The notes: generated from the sequence alone by a model not told the origin. Positions 22,643 to 35,289 are shown, numbered from the stretch's first letter. The stretch is DNA of 64,000 nucleotides from Sphagnum magellanicum (GCA_021904315.1 CM038907.1:25613223-25677222), one strand, 5' to 3'. Program-made: numbers and translations.

Positions 22643-23048
22643 CTGTGAAACTTGCGGCCGGCGGTACAAAATCAAATTACGCTGGGCACACATTTACACA
22701 ACAATTGTCAGACCTAGTAGGCGGCCCCATTCAGAAGATTATCCATGCGTTTGTCCCAAGATCTCGAACTGAATGAAGTTGAAATCGTTTGATGAGCTCT
22801 CGTGATGTCATCATATAAAGACCTCAAGTTGTTCTCTATGACCACAATCTGAGCGAAATTCCCATCACGAGGAACATTAAAAAAAGACTGCGAACAAAAT
22901 GAGAAGACACGGATGGTTGCGGGAAAAAAAAAGTTCCATGTACACAAATCTACGACTTCACATGTTGAAGCGAGTACTTTTCAGAAAAAAAATTTAAAAA
23001 TACACAACGCCATCGCACAACGATCCCTGGATATCATCTATGCCTTAC
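22643..23048 (-). other. Probable 5'UTR intron of the SEC14-like gene
   Basis: Minus-strand donor GGTGCCG|GTAAGG (exon end at 23049) and acceptor TTTCACAG (exon restart at 22642, 13 bases before the ATG) bracket 406 bases. Leader introns are common in plant genes. This is predicted from splice-site strength alone. Confidence 0.55.
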
Positions 23049-23720
23049 CGGCACCAATCTCAGCATCCCAAGCTGCAGAATTGCCCCAATATAGTACACA
23101 CTCACGTCGCGGGTGGTTGGAATAGCCAACAGACCAAAAACACAGAGCGAACAGCAGCATGAGGATCTCAGCTCTCGCTGGAACGAGCGGCAAACAAGGA
23201 GCACCAAAACCGCAGCTTAATACACGCAATAATCATAAGAAAATCCTGAACAGCGGACCTGAATGTGCTGATAAATCTGCTGCTACAGCGCCACTCGGCG
23301 TCCTTGAAACCACAGATTCCCAGAAAAAATACCTCTGAAAACGGTTGGCGAAAATAATCATAAGAAAGGGAAGAATAATAAAATATACATGCACACACAC
23401 ACACACACACACACAAACCACCACCCCCGCCCCCACAACAAAAAGAGGAAAAGCAAGTGTGAAATTGTGTTTCTATATGCGACGAAGAAGAAAGAGATGG
23501 TCGTCGACGAACGCATTAGCTACAGAAGAAGAGACATGGAGAAAAAGCCCAAGAAGGACACCAGCAATTTGCAGCGTCGCCGAGGAACACACACACACGT
23601 ACAGTGCACACAAACGCCCCCGCACCACATGTACGGACAAGAGAGGCAAAGCATACTACGTTTTTCTTTTCTTTTCTTTCACGTGTAATTTCTTTTCAAC
23701 TTGGCTCTAGGATATTTGCA
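23049..23720 (-). promoter_or_regulatory. Leader and promoter region of the SEC14-like gene
   Basis: Base composition is richer in GC than the surroundings. The region holds a (CA)12 microsatellite at 23392-23416, a shorter CA run at 23587-23598, and a palindromic CACGTG (G-box core) at 23680-23685 next to a CTTTT-rich run. G-boxes bind bHLH and bZIP factors, so light or stress control is possible but unproven. No clear TATA box was found. Several overlapping open frames here come from the CA repeats and are not called. Confidence 0.45.
23392..23416. repeat. (CA)n microsatellite
   Basis: About twelve CA units in the presumed leader or promoter of the SEC14-like gene. Confidence 0.95.
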
Positions 23721-24026
23721 TTTGGGGCCATTTTTGCTTGTGTCACCAATTGCTATGCCATCACCCCTTTTGTGTCCATCTTTTTCCGCGCCTTTTGGGG
23801 GAACCACCACGTTCCCCCAGTTGTCATGGGGGGAGACCCTAAACACTCTAGTACCTTCACCATTCTGGAGCTTACATCTTAGACCCCCTTTAGACTAGGA
23901 GTCAGGACTGGAAAAACTCAGGGCCCAAATTTGAGCATTTTTGGCTTGTTGTTTGGCACTAAGTTATGAATAAATGTTAGAAACATTGATTTCAGGATAT
24001 TAATAAGTTTTGGAACATTTGGGCCC
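23721..24026. other. Spacer with palindromic GGGGGAACC...GGTTCCCCC-like block
   Basis: TTTTGGGGGAACCACCACGT then TCCCCCAGTTG near 23795-23825 forms a loose inverted repeat. No gene was recognised. Confidence 0.3.
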
Positions 24027-24420
24027 AAGGATTGCAATTTGGCTTCCCAAATTCATTGGTATCCTTTTTGGCCTTGCCCGCCAAGGCAAGGATATTTTGG
24101 TTTCTTTTAGAGGATTTTTTGAAGATCATATTTTTGCATGGTGAAATATTTGACTTTCCACAACCCTTCTTTTGCCTTAAGATACGTTTTAATGTAAATG
24201 GCAAGGCCACAGTGTGATACACCCCTTGTTTAACCTTGGGCCCAATACAAGGCCATAAAGTTGAGCATTGCAAATTGGCTTCCCAAATACATTGGTATCC
24301 TTTTTTAACCTTGGGGCCAATACAAGGCCACAAAGTTCAGCATTACAAATTGGCTTACCAAATTCCTTGGTATCCTTTTTTAACCTGGGGCCAATACAAG
24401 GCTGTAAAGTTCAGCATTTA
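24027..24420. repeat. 75-bp tandem repeat, ~2.5 units plus an upstream partial
   Basis: Units begin AACCTTGGGCCCAATACAAG at 24232, 24307 and 24382 (period exactly 75), each containing CAAATTGGCTTCCCAAAT and TTGGTATCCTTTTTT. The third unit is cut at about 24420. A lone piece of the same unit (GCAATTTGGCTTCCCAAATT) lies at 24034-24072. Because 75 is divisible by 3, the repeats keep frames open on both strands, but there is no sign of a gene. Confidence 0.9.
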
Positions 24421-27400
24421 TTAGTCACTTGGGGCAGATTGAAAAGATTTTTTCTATTTCAACCTTGACTTCTAGTGTAAAAGCCCTTGGGACTGATTTC
24501 AACTTTTGCACCAATAGGAATGCTTGATTTGAGTTGAACCTTGGCCTTGACTCCTTGTGTAAAGTGGGCCTTACACTACTCCTCAAGAGCGCAAGGGTTA
24601 TTTTTTACTTGTGTGGTGAAGGTCTAGGGTAGGGGCATTCCCAAAATAAGGGGCCTATGACAAGGCTGTAACCGAGTGAGTCTCTGGCCTGCAATTAGGG
24701 AAGGTCCCCAAAGCATGGGCTTTACCCATCATAAAGCATGAGACCAACATTATCATGAACTCACCAATGTAGCCTAGTGCCAAATTTCTAAAATAAGAAA
24801 TCACCCAAATTTCTCAATCAAGATTCAGGCACTAGTAGGTAGCCAGGAATCTAGAAGGATGCTTAAAGTTTGTACAGTCATATCTAGTTTGTAGCCAAAT
24901 TTGGGTAAATCTTTTTATGAACAATTATGAATTTTAGCTAAATGGCAAAATTGGAGAAAAAATAATTGTCCATTTTCCATCTTCAAAATTCAATGGAAAA
25001 TGGAGGATACAGCATTGTTGTACTGAGATCCACCAAAAAAGCAAAATCTGTAAGGGGTAAAGTGTGTTTTAGTTTCTAATGCAGATTGAAATCTTGCATC
25101 TCTGCTCGATTTCCACGGGGTAATTCTAGAACCAGTATTTCTGCAACTTTAGGACCAATTCAAGGATCACACATCACCCCCATTGCGTGAGCACGCACAC
25201 ACACACACAAACTTATTCAACTTGGTCAATTCACCATAACCAGCTTTAGGGGTGATCTTGTGGATGTGTCTGTTTCTCATTAGACAGCCATGCTCCCACT
25301 TCTATTACATATTACAACTCCCTGTTTGCATCATTCTGTGTGTGGATGAAAAGTGATCCATATCTACACACATGCTCTGATGCATCCACATGCTGAGCAT
25401 ATTATGGATGTGAATGACGCTCATGTCCGGTAACCAGCTTGAGGCCAATGGTTATCAGAAATGGACTTGATGCGGAAAGGGGCAGCGTTCAGCTAGTTAG
25501 GGTAAAAACACCCATCACTGATTAGTAGTCTGCCATTGTGGCCGATTATGGAAAATAGCTGAATCAGCAGGGTTGGTCCTTTACAAAACACCCCAGACAT
25601 GTTGGTCTATGCGCAGGCCTCCTTTCAACGCGTATTTGTTCATCTGCAAAGAGAGCAGCTGTTTTAAACAGCAAAATGTTGTTCAGATTTCACCACCTTC
25701 CTCAAGCGCCCAGGGCCCTTCAGCTCAACCTCGGTCAGGCCCTTATGTCCGGAATGCTCACCTCCTGGGGCATTGCCCTACACAAAACTGAGTCTCCTTG
25801 CGCACCAGCTTCCATCTCTGTCAACATACCTGTTTTCACCCCTTAACCCTTAAAGGTCAGTGTGGAGCAGAATGGTCCGCCTCCTCCCTAGTACTACTGT
25901 AGCCAAAGGGAGAGGTAAACAGAACCTCATAATACTTCTACATTCAATTGTGATGATAGAACAGAAAATTAGACTTAGTCAAATATTGTGCTTTGTCATG
26001 AAACCACCTACTTAGTCACATTATGTATACCAAGGCTTAGGTAAATGAGACCCCTCTGGAATCACTCTCGTTGAGCATCCTCCCAAACCCCAGGTGAAAA
26101 ACTGGTTGTAGACCCAAACTCAAAGCATTAATCAAGGTATTCACTTCATCTCATCTCAAAATCTACTTCCCAAAATGAAGCCTAGTCACTCTTGAAACAA
26201 TGCCACTAGGAAATTGCTCACAAATCCTCTAAATTTTGCATCATCTTCACCACTAGCCTATGACAAAGATACTCCAATATATTCTATATTTTCAATGTGG
26301 CGGAATTTTGGAGAACAAAGCTATGCACATAGAGCATTCATCTCTAAATGTATTCCAATCAAAACCAACACTAGAATGCAAAAACAATTTTGATTAAACA
26401 CTTAGCTCTTGCAAAATGCAGAAACAAAACGGAAGTCCATGTGTCCTTGGTGAACCACCCCCCTTCAAATAGTTGAAGGTCTAAATGATTGTACAATCTT
26501 GCCAACCAATCAGAGCCGATTTTAGAATCCACCATGAAGAGCAAGAAACAAACTTGATGAACTTGCAAACTCATTTTCTAAAACAAGAAGAATAGAATGC
26601 CCACATTCTTTCTCCTCCCTAAATGTTTACACTGTGCAAAACATAAACACATAGAAAACAAATCCACTCTATTTGGAACAAAGCATGATCAACGTGATCA
26701 TGAATGTTTACAATGGTCCATCAACCACCGGATTAAAGCAACAACATTTGAACCTTTTTGTTTTAGGGCTTCCTTTTAAGTCATGCTACTATCTATATTA
26801 TCCTAGGTCAAAAACTAACATTTGTATGTTGTATGGGACGCTTTCCTTGTTCTCTCTTGCCCTTCTAATGTGCCATTTGTCTCTCAAGCTTAATTATGAG
26901 AAAAATTGAACTTGAAAATGGAGAAAAATCTTCAGGCAGTTCAAGTTTGCTAGTTGCCCATGTTATGAAAAGTCCAATTTTGAAGGTGATGTTGGCAACT
27001 GGGAGGTGTTGGGCCTCAACAAACATGCCCTAGAACAATAAGAATAGCTTGGTTTTTCTACTTGTGTGTATTTTACCAGTGTGTTTGCAACTTTGACACT
27101 CATTTCTACCTCTTTTCAAGTCCAAATGTTAAATTTCTTTTTCTACTAACCTCAAATGCCCACCTTCTATCTATTATAAAAAATTTAGGATCATTCAACT
27201 ATGGAAGCTATATCAAACGCTCCAAAAACACCAAAATTTGGAAGCCGTCCATACCTCATAAAATTGCACTTTCAACAGTGGAGATTTTTTATGTTTCACC
27301 AAAATTACACATTTTTAGTACCAAAATATTCAATTGATGTCCTTACAACTACACTAAGTTGAATTTTAATAAATGTCAAAAAATTCCAACTATTGGGATG

Positions 27401-28092
27401 TTATATTGTTGCCACCAATGTTGGGTTAGTATCAAGGTGATGGGCATGTATCAACTAGGGCATGCACCTAAGTATGGAATACCTTGATTGCCAGTCATTG
27501 GTTCACAAATTAATGGATGATACCTTGCTTAAGCATGTTTCACTTCTTTCATACACAAAGGATGTCCTTCCACTATGTAGTAAGGTGAAAATCCAATCCC
27601 TAAGCATTACCATCCTTATGAAGGCAATATGGGGGAAAATAAATGCAAATTATTTCTATCTCCAAAACAGCTACTATCACTCATTAACTTTATTACAACT
27701 ATTTATATAGTAATCACGTAGTATTCCATGTAAAAGGAAATGAAATAAGAACATGTCTTCTAATGATAATCCTATCATATAGTCATAACCTTATTCCAAC
27801 TAGTGAAATCGATAAGAACTAAAGTAAATAAAAAAGTAAGGGAAATGGGATCAAAAGGTAATTACCCTTAAGACCTTCTAATGTACCTTTGGTGATAAAC
27901 GATTTAGACTAATAGGTTTATAGTTTGCAAGCTTTTAACACGTGTTGTCTCCTTTTAACAACATTTGTAAGCCCTTTTGTGGTTGATATCTACCATTTGT
28001 AACAACGTCATTTTCCCTACAAACCTCAAATATCATATCTACCTCCTTGTTGATGCCTTCCAAGGATAGCTACCATCTTGTGGTAGAGTGTG
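24421..28092. other. Long gene-free stretch
   Basis: No protein family was recognised over 3.7 kb. It includes a short CA run (25194-25210) and a segment at about 24640-24740 (CCCAAAATAAGGGGCC ... GGGCTTTACCCATCAT) that resembles 52450-52570. From about 26.3 kb on the sequence is AT-rich with stops in all frames. The longest open frames (about 90 codons) look random. Confidence 0.45.
24640..24745. repeat. TAAAGCCC-family repeat, copy 1
   Basis: CCCAAAATAAGGGGCCTATG, an AAGGC block, then CATGGGCTTTACCCATCAT and GAGACC occur in the same order as at 52450-52570. Other loci with GGTAAAGCCC motifs in hairpins are 48113-48240 and 53217-53265. Confidence 0.45.
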
Positions 28093-29017
28093 TTTCTTGA
28101 CGCACCCCCAGGTTCCTTGATGGACTCAAATGTGAGTCTAAACGGAAAACAACGGAAGAGCAAAAAATTGAGGCACGCTCCCTAGCTCGTAGCACTTTGA
28201 GGGGTAGAAGGGCATGCTAGAGCTCCAGGATGGGACTAGGAAAAGTGACAAGCATTAACTACTCACACAGACTTGCACGAAACCAACACAAGGTGGTTAG
28301 TGCATAGTTGAAGCACTTTTGGTGTTAGGATGAGCCACGGGCAACTCGGACTCACAAGACTCATCACGGCTTGGACTTGGGGGAAGCCACCACCTTCCCC
28401 CTTATAGTATATTTTGTGCCTCTCCACGAGGCCCACATCCAAATGGCTTTTTGTCCCAGGACTCCCAAGTGGGAGTCCCAAAATTGCCAAAATCGAGACT
28501 CCCTGTGACTTTGAAGCTCGATAACTTTGTGTGCAGACCTCCGATCGAGATGAGGTCTGAAGCAAAGTTTTAGCCCTCATTGACAACTTTCCAAAGGTAT
28601 GTTACACGCCACTTGCACGCAAGGAAATCGGTTCAATTCTCGACTTTTAATGGTTGGGAATCAAATTGCCAATTTGATTCCCAACCTTTCTTTTGGTCAT
28701 AACTTATGTTTCAGATGTCCAAATGAGTGATGCGAGCCCATTTTAGACATTTACGTTTTAATAGCTTTCCAATGATATAAATAACTCCTCGAGCCATTGG
28801 GTTTTGACCCTTATAATCACTCTCTGAACATTCAAGAGTCCACCGGGACTCCAACTCTCAACATGGGAGTTCACTTGGGAGTGTGAGGGTTCTTTCCCTC
28901 ACACTCTTTTGCACTCTCGGGGCATGAGAATGCGACTCCCAAACTTAGTCTTGGCCCGCACCCTTGTAAGCCCTTTGCCTTGGTTGCAAGCCTAAGGCTA
29001 GGGTTGTGACATTTTCT
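28093..29017 (+). mobile_element. Solo LTR (copy C of the ~0.9-kb family)
   Basis: The element runs from 28098 (TGACGCACCCCCAGG) to 29011 (GGGTTGTGACA), 914 bp, in the same orientation as copy A at 6610-7487 and matching it from end to end. TTTCT precedes it (28093-28097) and TTTCT follows one base after its end (29013-29017), a target duplication with one extra T. Shared landmarks include GGGTAGAAGGGCATGCTAGA, CCACCACCTTCCCCCTTATA and the GGCTAGGGTTG end. Confidence 0.8.
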
Positions 29018-29503
29018 ATTCCAAAAACTACCACATATAGTAGATGATATTTGTAATCCCATACAAAAAAAACATAACTAATATTTGAGCATAATAGAAT
29101 TTTATGTATTAATATGAACTATTTTCCCTATTTCACTCTCATATTCTAGATAGGACTAAAAACCTCAACAAAGAGCCATGAAAATCTTCCATACTCTCCT
29201 TTCTCTCCAAGGTCACACACACATTTTTTCCCAAAAAAAAACTTTCTTAGCCACACCCAATTTAGAATACAATTAATGATAATAATCCCAAGTCCTCATC
29301 ATTAATGCGCATGGCACTAATTAGCCTAGGAGTTTCTACCTTTCACACATTAGTGGGCATAATTTTTACAAATCCCATGAAATGCATTAATGAGGCAAAC
29401 ATCTCAATGTAGTTTGAACTTATGCAAAACATTGGTCCATGTTTAAGGTTAGAATATTTAGGGTCAAACATAGAAGTTGTTTGTTGTTTTGATGTTTGAG
29501 AAT
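29018..29503. other. Gene-free stretch, nothing recognised
   Basis: AT-rich, stops in all frames. It lies between the solo LTR and an 80-bp duplication. Confidence 0.4.
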
Positions 29504-29660
29504 TGTTGATGTGCACTAATTTGATAAAGCAAAAGTTTCATCATGATGGAAATGATGACAAGGCAACAAAAAGAAGCATCAAATGTTGATGTGCATTGAT
29601 TTGATAAAGCAAAAGTTTCATCATCATGGAAATGACAATGGTGCAACAAAAAGAAACGTT
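29504..29660. repeat. 80-bp tandem duplication
   Basis: GTTGATGTGCACTAATTTG begins at 29504 and its near-copy at 29584. Both contain GATAAAGCAAAAGTTTCATC and GCAACAAAAAGAA. Two units with a few substitutions. Confidence 0.85.
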
Positions 29661-29997
29661 AAAGACAAAGTATAATAAAAAGAAGTGTCAAATTTGTGAT
29701 ACATTTTTCTTTTGATGCTTTTGGCCTATTACATGTTTGGGGCAAAGATTTTTGCTACACAACCTTTTATGTTGATGTTCTTTCAAGCCATAATTAAGGC
29801 CCAACTTTCTTATTTATTGTTCTAACAAAGAACTTAAATGCTCTTATGTTCTATTGGTTCATCACTTAAGGTGTTTCTTTTTATGTAATATTTAGAAGCT
29901 TGAAAATAATTGTTTTTGTCACGGATGCCAATGCCATAAAGTTCATTCATTCGATTGTTCATCCATGTATCTAACTTTTAATTTAGTTTCAATTTTT
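29661..29997. other. Gene-free spacer
   Basis: AT-rich sequence before the 11-bp minisatellite; nothing recognised. Confidence 0.35.
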
Positions 29998-30334
29998 TTA
30001 GTTAACTTCCAATTAAGTTTTAGTTCATTTTTAGTTAACTCTTAATTAACTTTAGTTAAGTTTTAATTAAGTTCTAGTTAAATCTGAGTTAATTTTGAGT
30101 TAACTCCTAATCAATTTCTAGTTCAATCCTAATTAATTCTGAATTAAATCATAATCAACTTCAAATTAAGTCCCAATTATGTCCTAATTAACTCAAAATT
30201 AACTCATAGTTAATTCCCAATTAACTCTTAATTAGCTTTTAGTTAAGTCCTAATTAATTATAGTTAATTCTTAGTTGACTATTAATTAAGTCCCAGTTAA
30301 CTTTTAGTTAATTCATAATTGACTTTTAATTAGG
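29998..30334. repeat. 11-bp minisatellite, ~31 units (consensus NNNARTTAANT)
   Basis: The segment divides almost without gaps into 11-base units such as TTTAGTTAACT, TCCAATTAAGT, CTTAATTAACT, CCCAATTATGT and TTTAGTTAATT. Only two of about 31 units are 10 bases long. The AGTTAA/AATTAA core is kept in nearly every unit while the flanking bases vary, so the phase is better conserved than the sequence. An A/T core every 11 bases is close to the helical repeat. Confidence 0.9.
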
Positions 30335-31213
30335 AAGGTTTTTTTTAAAAAAATTTGCTTGATGCACACATATAACCCTCTTTGGAAGCTTTTTTGAAAT
30401 AGGTTCCCAAAGGAGTATAAATAAAAGTAGGACCCTTCATTTATGTTAGTCTATTCAACATTAGTTTTAAACAAGATCTTGCACCATAGCCTTGTCATGT
30501 TTGCATATGTTAACAAAATAAACATATGTTTTCACGTTTATTTTGCATATATTTTGTGTTCTTATTTTGTGTTCTTGTGTTTTTGTTTTTGAATCACATA
30601 ATTTTGTTTTGTTCCTTGTTTGAAAATTAGATTTAGACCTTTCTTTTAGCCTTTCTTCTTGTGATTCTTTGTGTCTTTGATGGCTTTCAAGAAGATTTGA
30701 TTTCAAGTTTGAAAAGCTTTTAGTTCAAAAATTTTGATTTCATTTGATTTTTGGTGTCATGTTTGGTGCTTACTAGTTACTTAGTAAATTTGACTTATGC
30801 ATATCCATATTACCTTGAATTTTCAGCATTTAATTATTTTCGATATGGTTGGGTCTAATTTAATGTGTTTATGAATGGAGTGGTAGAACATGGATTTCCC
30901 AATTTGTCCATAGGTAACTATGGTGTTAGCATTTGTGAATATGAGGTTGGGAAAGGGTTTGGATTTTAATCATGTCCTATAATTGTTGGGACAAAGCTTG
31001 GTCAAAACAACTTAGGGATTCTGATAATTGAAGCTCAAGCACAACAAGAATAGTTGTTTTTTAAATTGGAATTCAATTAAAAGTTTGGCTCACATGGCAA
31101 AGGTCATCAAATATGTGAGCATTTTTCAAAGTCAACAACCCTAATGCTATTATGAATGCCTTTAAGTTACAAAGAATGAGACGCATTATGTGCCATAATG
31201 TGCAACAAGAAAA
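30335..31213. other. Gene-free stretch 5' of the gypsy element
   Basis: AT-rich, with no protein match. It ends at the target-site copy of the retrotransposon. Confidence 0.4.
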
Positions 31214-31218
31214 ACTAG

Positions 31219-32337
31219 TGTGACTAGACAAGGAGTCTTTTAGGTTTTTGTAGTGTGAAAGCTATATTCGTTTTAGGGTTTAGGTGATGAACCCGCTATC
31301 AATTTTCTTCATGCAAACGGCAAGGTTTATCTTTTCATTTGTTTGTTAGCGATTGTGAGTTGGAAGGTTTGTTGCTTATGTGTTATGTGAGACAAGGTGG
31401 CGGCTGGAGATGGATGGACAAGCGTGATCTATGGATGCAAAAAAGGCTGGAAGAGTAGGAGGTTGGACAAGGATAAGAAATGGGATTCGAAAGAGAAAAA
31501 GGCAAGTTGACATGTAGAATGAAGGTAGTTTTTGGTGGTAAGAGAGGAGCTTCCAAAATAGTTAGTTGTTGTGTTTTTCTTCCATTACGCTTGTAACTAT
31601 AGGATGGCCGGCTTTATGTTCTGGTTAGAATTAGGACTAATCAAAGGTTGATGTTGAAGGTGGTATGAGCTGTAGAATTTGAGGCATATAAAAACTGCAT
31701 TGTAGAAGTTTTGGGGGAGACCTTGCTTGGGTTATCCAGTGGGTAGTTCGTAACACCTGAGTGGGAGCCAGAAACCTCTTTGTGGGTATCCTTAGGACTA
31801 AGCAGAATGTGAATGAGACAAAGAAGTAAGATGGAAGAGATTACAATAAGCATTCATAGATCCATGCTTTTCATAGAATTATGTCCCCTTCTTGAGTAGT
31901 TGTAAGCCAACTTGGTGCACCTGGTTTAGTTGTTGAGTAGAGCCCAAAAGTTGATTCGTGTCAAGCCCTAGCACAAGCATTTGTGTTCATTGACCCAAGT
32001 AGAAAGGGGAAAAAGGGGAGAAGGGAATTAGTAGCTCATCACAGACCGAATGAACATTGAGAGTTCTGACTTCAAGCCAAACCTTACTAACATTTTGCAC
32101 TCATAATACAAGAATGCCATTGTTTTTAGTAGCAACCAAGGGATACTACTATAGTAGACTTAGGATAGGTTAATGGTGTGCATATTTTTAGGAACCAACC
32201 AAAAATGGAGGGTTAGAAGTTATGGGACCTCATAATAGGACTACTGTAATACTGCCTGTTTGATAGGAGATGAGTTACTGAACATATAACAAAGTGGATT
32301 TATGAAAGAAATAAAGGTTTTGTGGACTCTTTTTTTT
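31219..32337 (+). repeat. 5' LTR of the gypsy element
   Basis: It begins TGTGACTAGACAAGGAGTC and ends in a T run directly before the primer-binding site. It is collinear with 41938-43097, with landmarks GATGAACCCGCTATCAA, GGATGGCCGGCTTTATGTTC and GATTCGTGTCAAGCC. The exact 3' boundary is uncertain by about ten bases because the TGGTATCA of the PBS aligns with TGGTTACA at the end of the 3' LTR. Confidence 0.88.
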
Positions 32338-32349
32338 TGGTATCAGAGC
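32338..32349 (+). promoter_or_regulatory. Primer-binding site (initiator tRNA-Met type)
   Basis: TGGTATCAGAGC directly after the 5' LTR matches the 3' end of plant initiator Met tRNA, the usual primer of many plant LTR retrotransposons. Confidence 0.9.
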
Positions 32350-32414
32350 TAGATTAGATCTGGTGACATTAGTAGAACTTGCGTATGTTTGGGTATGACG
32401 GTAGTTGAAGTATC

Positions 32415-34290
32415 ATGTCATCATCTAGTGCAAATGAGGTAACGCAGGAAATTCGTGAACAACGAATAGTCATTAGGTTCGATTATCCAAGGGGGCAAGA
32501 TGGACCACAGATAAGAGTGGTAGTTCTGCATTTCTTGGGCTTTGACATAGTAACAGTTGTAGGAATAGACCCAGATGAAGCCCAAGTTAGGGATGTGGTA
32601 GTAGAAATAGCTCATAATGGCTTTTATACACGTGCTCAAGTTTGGTTGAAATTAAGGGATGGAGCAAGGGGATGGGGGTCAACCTCAGAGCTACAAATGC
32701 AATATTACTACACCTCATACCTTGCGTACAGTATCACTTTCATTTCCTGAGAGGCAACGTAGTGTACCTAGAATAGGAGACATTTGGATTCCCAAGCTTA
32801 CTGTTTCGCTTAGCCATTTTACCAAATTGTACATCCATGGTGTGGAAGACTTGTTTTAGATTGGAGATCACCTACTCAGGGTGGAACACTATGGATCAAG
32901 GTCCCGCATCATAAATTGGAAGATATGGCGCAATCCAAAAGAAGGGTGGAAGTTCCAACAAGAATCCATAGATTAGCAAAGTTTTTCCACTTTTCCATCT
33001 CATGTTGTACCTTTAAAACCAATAGTAGAAGGTGATCAGTTTGAATTTTCAAATTGAATCACGGTTAGCCATTTCTTGAAGGAAAGTTTGTTGCACCTGG
33101 TATCTCGAGTATGAAAAAATCACAATTAGGATCAAGAATCAATGGAAATCCTTGGGGTTTACACATTTGGAAATTAACTATTTTGATGCTTCTAGAATCT
33201 AAGTAAGGTGGTCGTTAGTGCTGTTAGGATTTTTTTTTAACACAGTGGCATGTTTAGAAGATAGAACAGGATCTATCCAAAGGGAGTTGGACCTCATGCA
33301 CTTAGTGACTAACATCTTTGTTCCAATAACATTGGTTCTTTTCAAACTCAATAGGAGTAGAATAGGATGAGAAATTGGACAAGACTCTGGCTACTTGAAT
33401 GTGGTTTGAGGACATTTGTGCAATAGAAAATATTGCAACTTTAGCTTGAAGCTGAACATTTGCAAAATGACTAGCCCCCAGGGGATGGATGAACTATTCT
33501 GGGGATAGGATCATGAAGACGCCAATGACTCGGCAGAGAGGCTTACCATGGTTGCTGAAGTGTGAGATCTGAATGCAGACAAATTGTTCAAGATTATGAA
33601 GCTAAATTTGAGAGGCAAGGCCAAGGAATGGTTCAGGAGGTTGTAACCAGCACTAGCCAATTAGGCTAAGTTGAGGACTCTAATAGTACATAAGTATGGG
33701 GATGTAGATGCTGATGACATCAGGATGAAGTTCGATGCCATTAAACAAAAACCCAAGGAGAGAGCTCAAAATTACTTTGAACGTTTCAACAAATTGTTTC
33801 AAAGGGGCAGGATACAAGATAATAAGCAGAAAAGAAGATTTCTGGCCAGATTGTAGCTAGAAATTCGAAAATTATGTGTGGTAAGGACATTTACAGATAT
33901 TAAAGAGTTAGTTGGTGTTGCAATAGAACTAGAGAGAGTTTTGGGCGAGTTTGGAGAAACTCCCTATGAACCTTTGAAAGAGGAACAAGAAGAGGGGGCC
34001 TCAGAATCCACAATGGAGAAACAGGTCACTACATTAAACAACACATTTATCAATTTCTTCAAGGGGATTGTACACAATCCAGAAACATCATCTTCTTCCA
34101 CTGTATTTAGAAGATGCCAAATCTGCAAAGGAGGGGACCATTTGGCCACCACTTGTCCAAGGTTAAATGAGCCATGACCAAAATTTGCCAAGTGTGGTAT
34201 GCCTCATAGGATAGAAAATTGTGGAATAAAATGTACCTTCTGCACAAGTTTAGGGCATTCTAAAGACAAATGTTAAAAGAAGCCCAAGGA
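32415..34290 (+). pseudogene. gag region of the gypsy element
   Basis: An ATG at 32415 opens the first readable block (111 codons). After a decayed middle, a retrotransposon gag block reads FDAIKQKPKERAQNYFERFN (33740-33810). Two CCHC zinc knuckles follow at 34115-34156 (C-x2-C-x4-H-x4-C, CQICKGGDHLATTC) and 34232-34273 (CTFCTSLGHSKDKC). Stops at about 33855 and 34175, plus frameshifts, break the frame. Gag forms the particle that packages the element RNA. Confidence 0.85.
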
Positions 34291-35289
34291 TGGGAAGTCA
34301 CACTCTAGAGCAGCAAACTTTTTGGAGGTGTTATTGAATGATGAAGAGGCGACCATGTAACAGCTTAACAAGCTCTACGAGAATGAAATTTTTTTTTTTT
34401 ACACCTGAGTGCCTAGAAGGAGGATTCCTATTGATGTCGCACCAGGAGGGGCTGTACTAACCCCTGAAGCTATAGGAGATGGAGTAAGTGCAAATTGGGA
34501 CATTTCAGTCAGGTCCAAGATTCTTGCACACTTCATAAAAGGAAATATTTCCCTTTCACTTATGGAAACCATTCTGATGATTCTAAGGGAACTGGAACAC
34601 CTTGAAAATTTGGTAAGGTTGGCTAGGTGAAAGAAGGATTCAAAGGCAATTGAAAGTCAGGTGTCAACAGTTTTGTAGTTCTAGCACTAAGGAAGATCTG
34701 CATCAATAAGACACATCGAAGCAAAACTCTGCATTTGCTTGTGGAGATCAACAACTATGTTGTTGAAAGATTGGTGGATACTGGAGCTTCCATGTCTATT
34801 ATGGTTGCCTAAGTAGTTAGAGAATTGGGCATCATGCATCTAGTTACTGAATTTGAAACTTATAAAACAACGTCAGGAGTTGTCACACACATCAGAAGAA
34901 AAACATGTATTTTCGACTGCTTTTTGCAATTAAAGTTTAGTCGCAAGAGACATTTTGCAACTAAAATCCTTTTAGTCGCTTAAGACAAGTCGCATGTGAT
35001 AAACTAGTCGCAAATGACAAAGAGTATTATATGAAAGAAAAAGTCATCAAATACATTTCATCCTTTGACTCCATTGTATACGTATTGTCACATGCGACTA
35101 ATATGCAACTATTTTGGTCACAATTGAAAGCAAATCATGTGCTGTCACGTGTCTTAATATATGACAATTATTATTATTATTATTATTTTGAAATAATCTA
35201 AGACGTTCAATTCAAAGACTTGGATGATATTATATTATGACACGTGGCCCAATGTAAATATGCCATGTGGCATTAAAATTAATTAATTT

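Noticed and set aside
23168..23710. Several overlapping open frames on both strands (up to 121 codons)
   Set aside because: They run through CA/TG microsatellites that lack stops, and fit better as the leader/promoter of the SEC14-like gene.
24032..24468. Open frames on both strands up to 113 codons
   Set aside because: Produced by a 75-bp tandem repeat whose length is a multiple of three.
29998..30334. Possible CRISPR-like array
   Set aside because: Units are 11 bp with no spacers, and the genome is eukaryotic; this is a minisatellite.
31641..31853. 70-codon minus-strand frame, repeated at 42406-42606
   Set aside because: It appears twice only because both are in the LTRs; antisense to the element and without a known domain.
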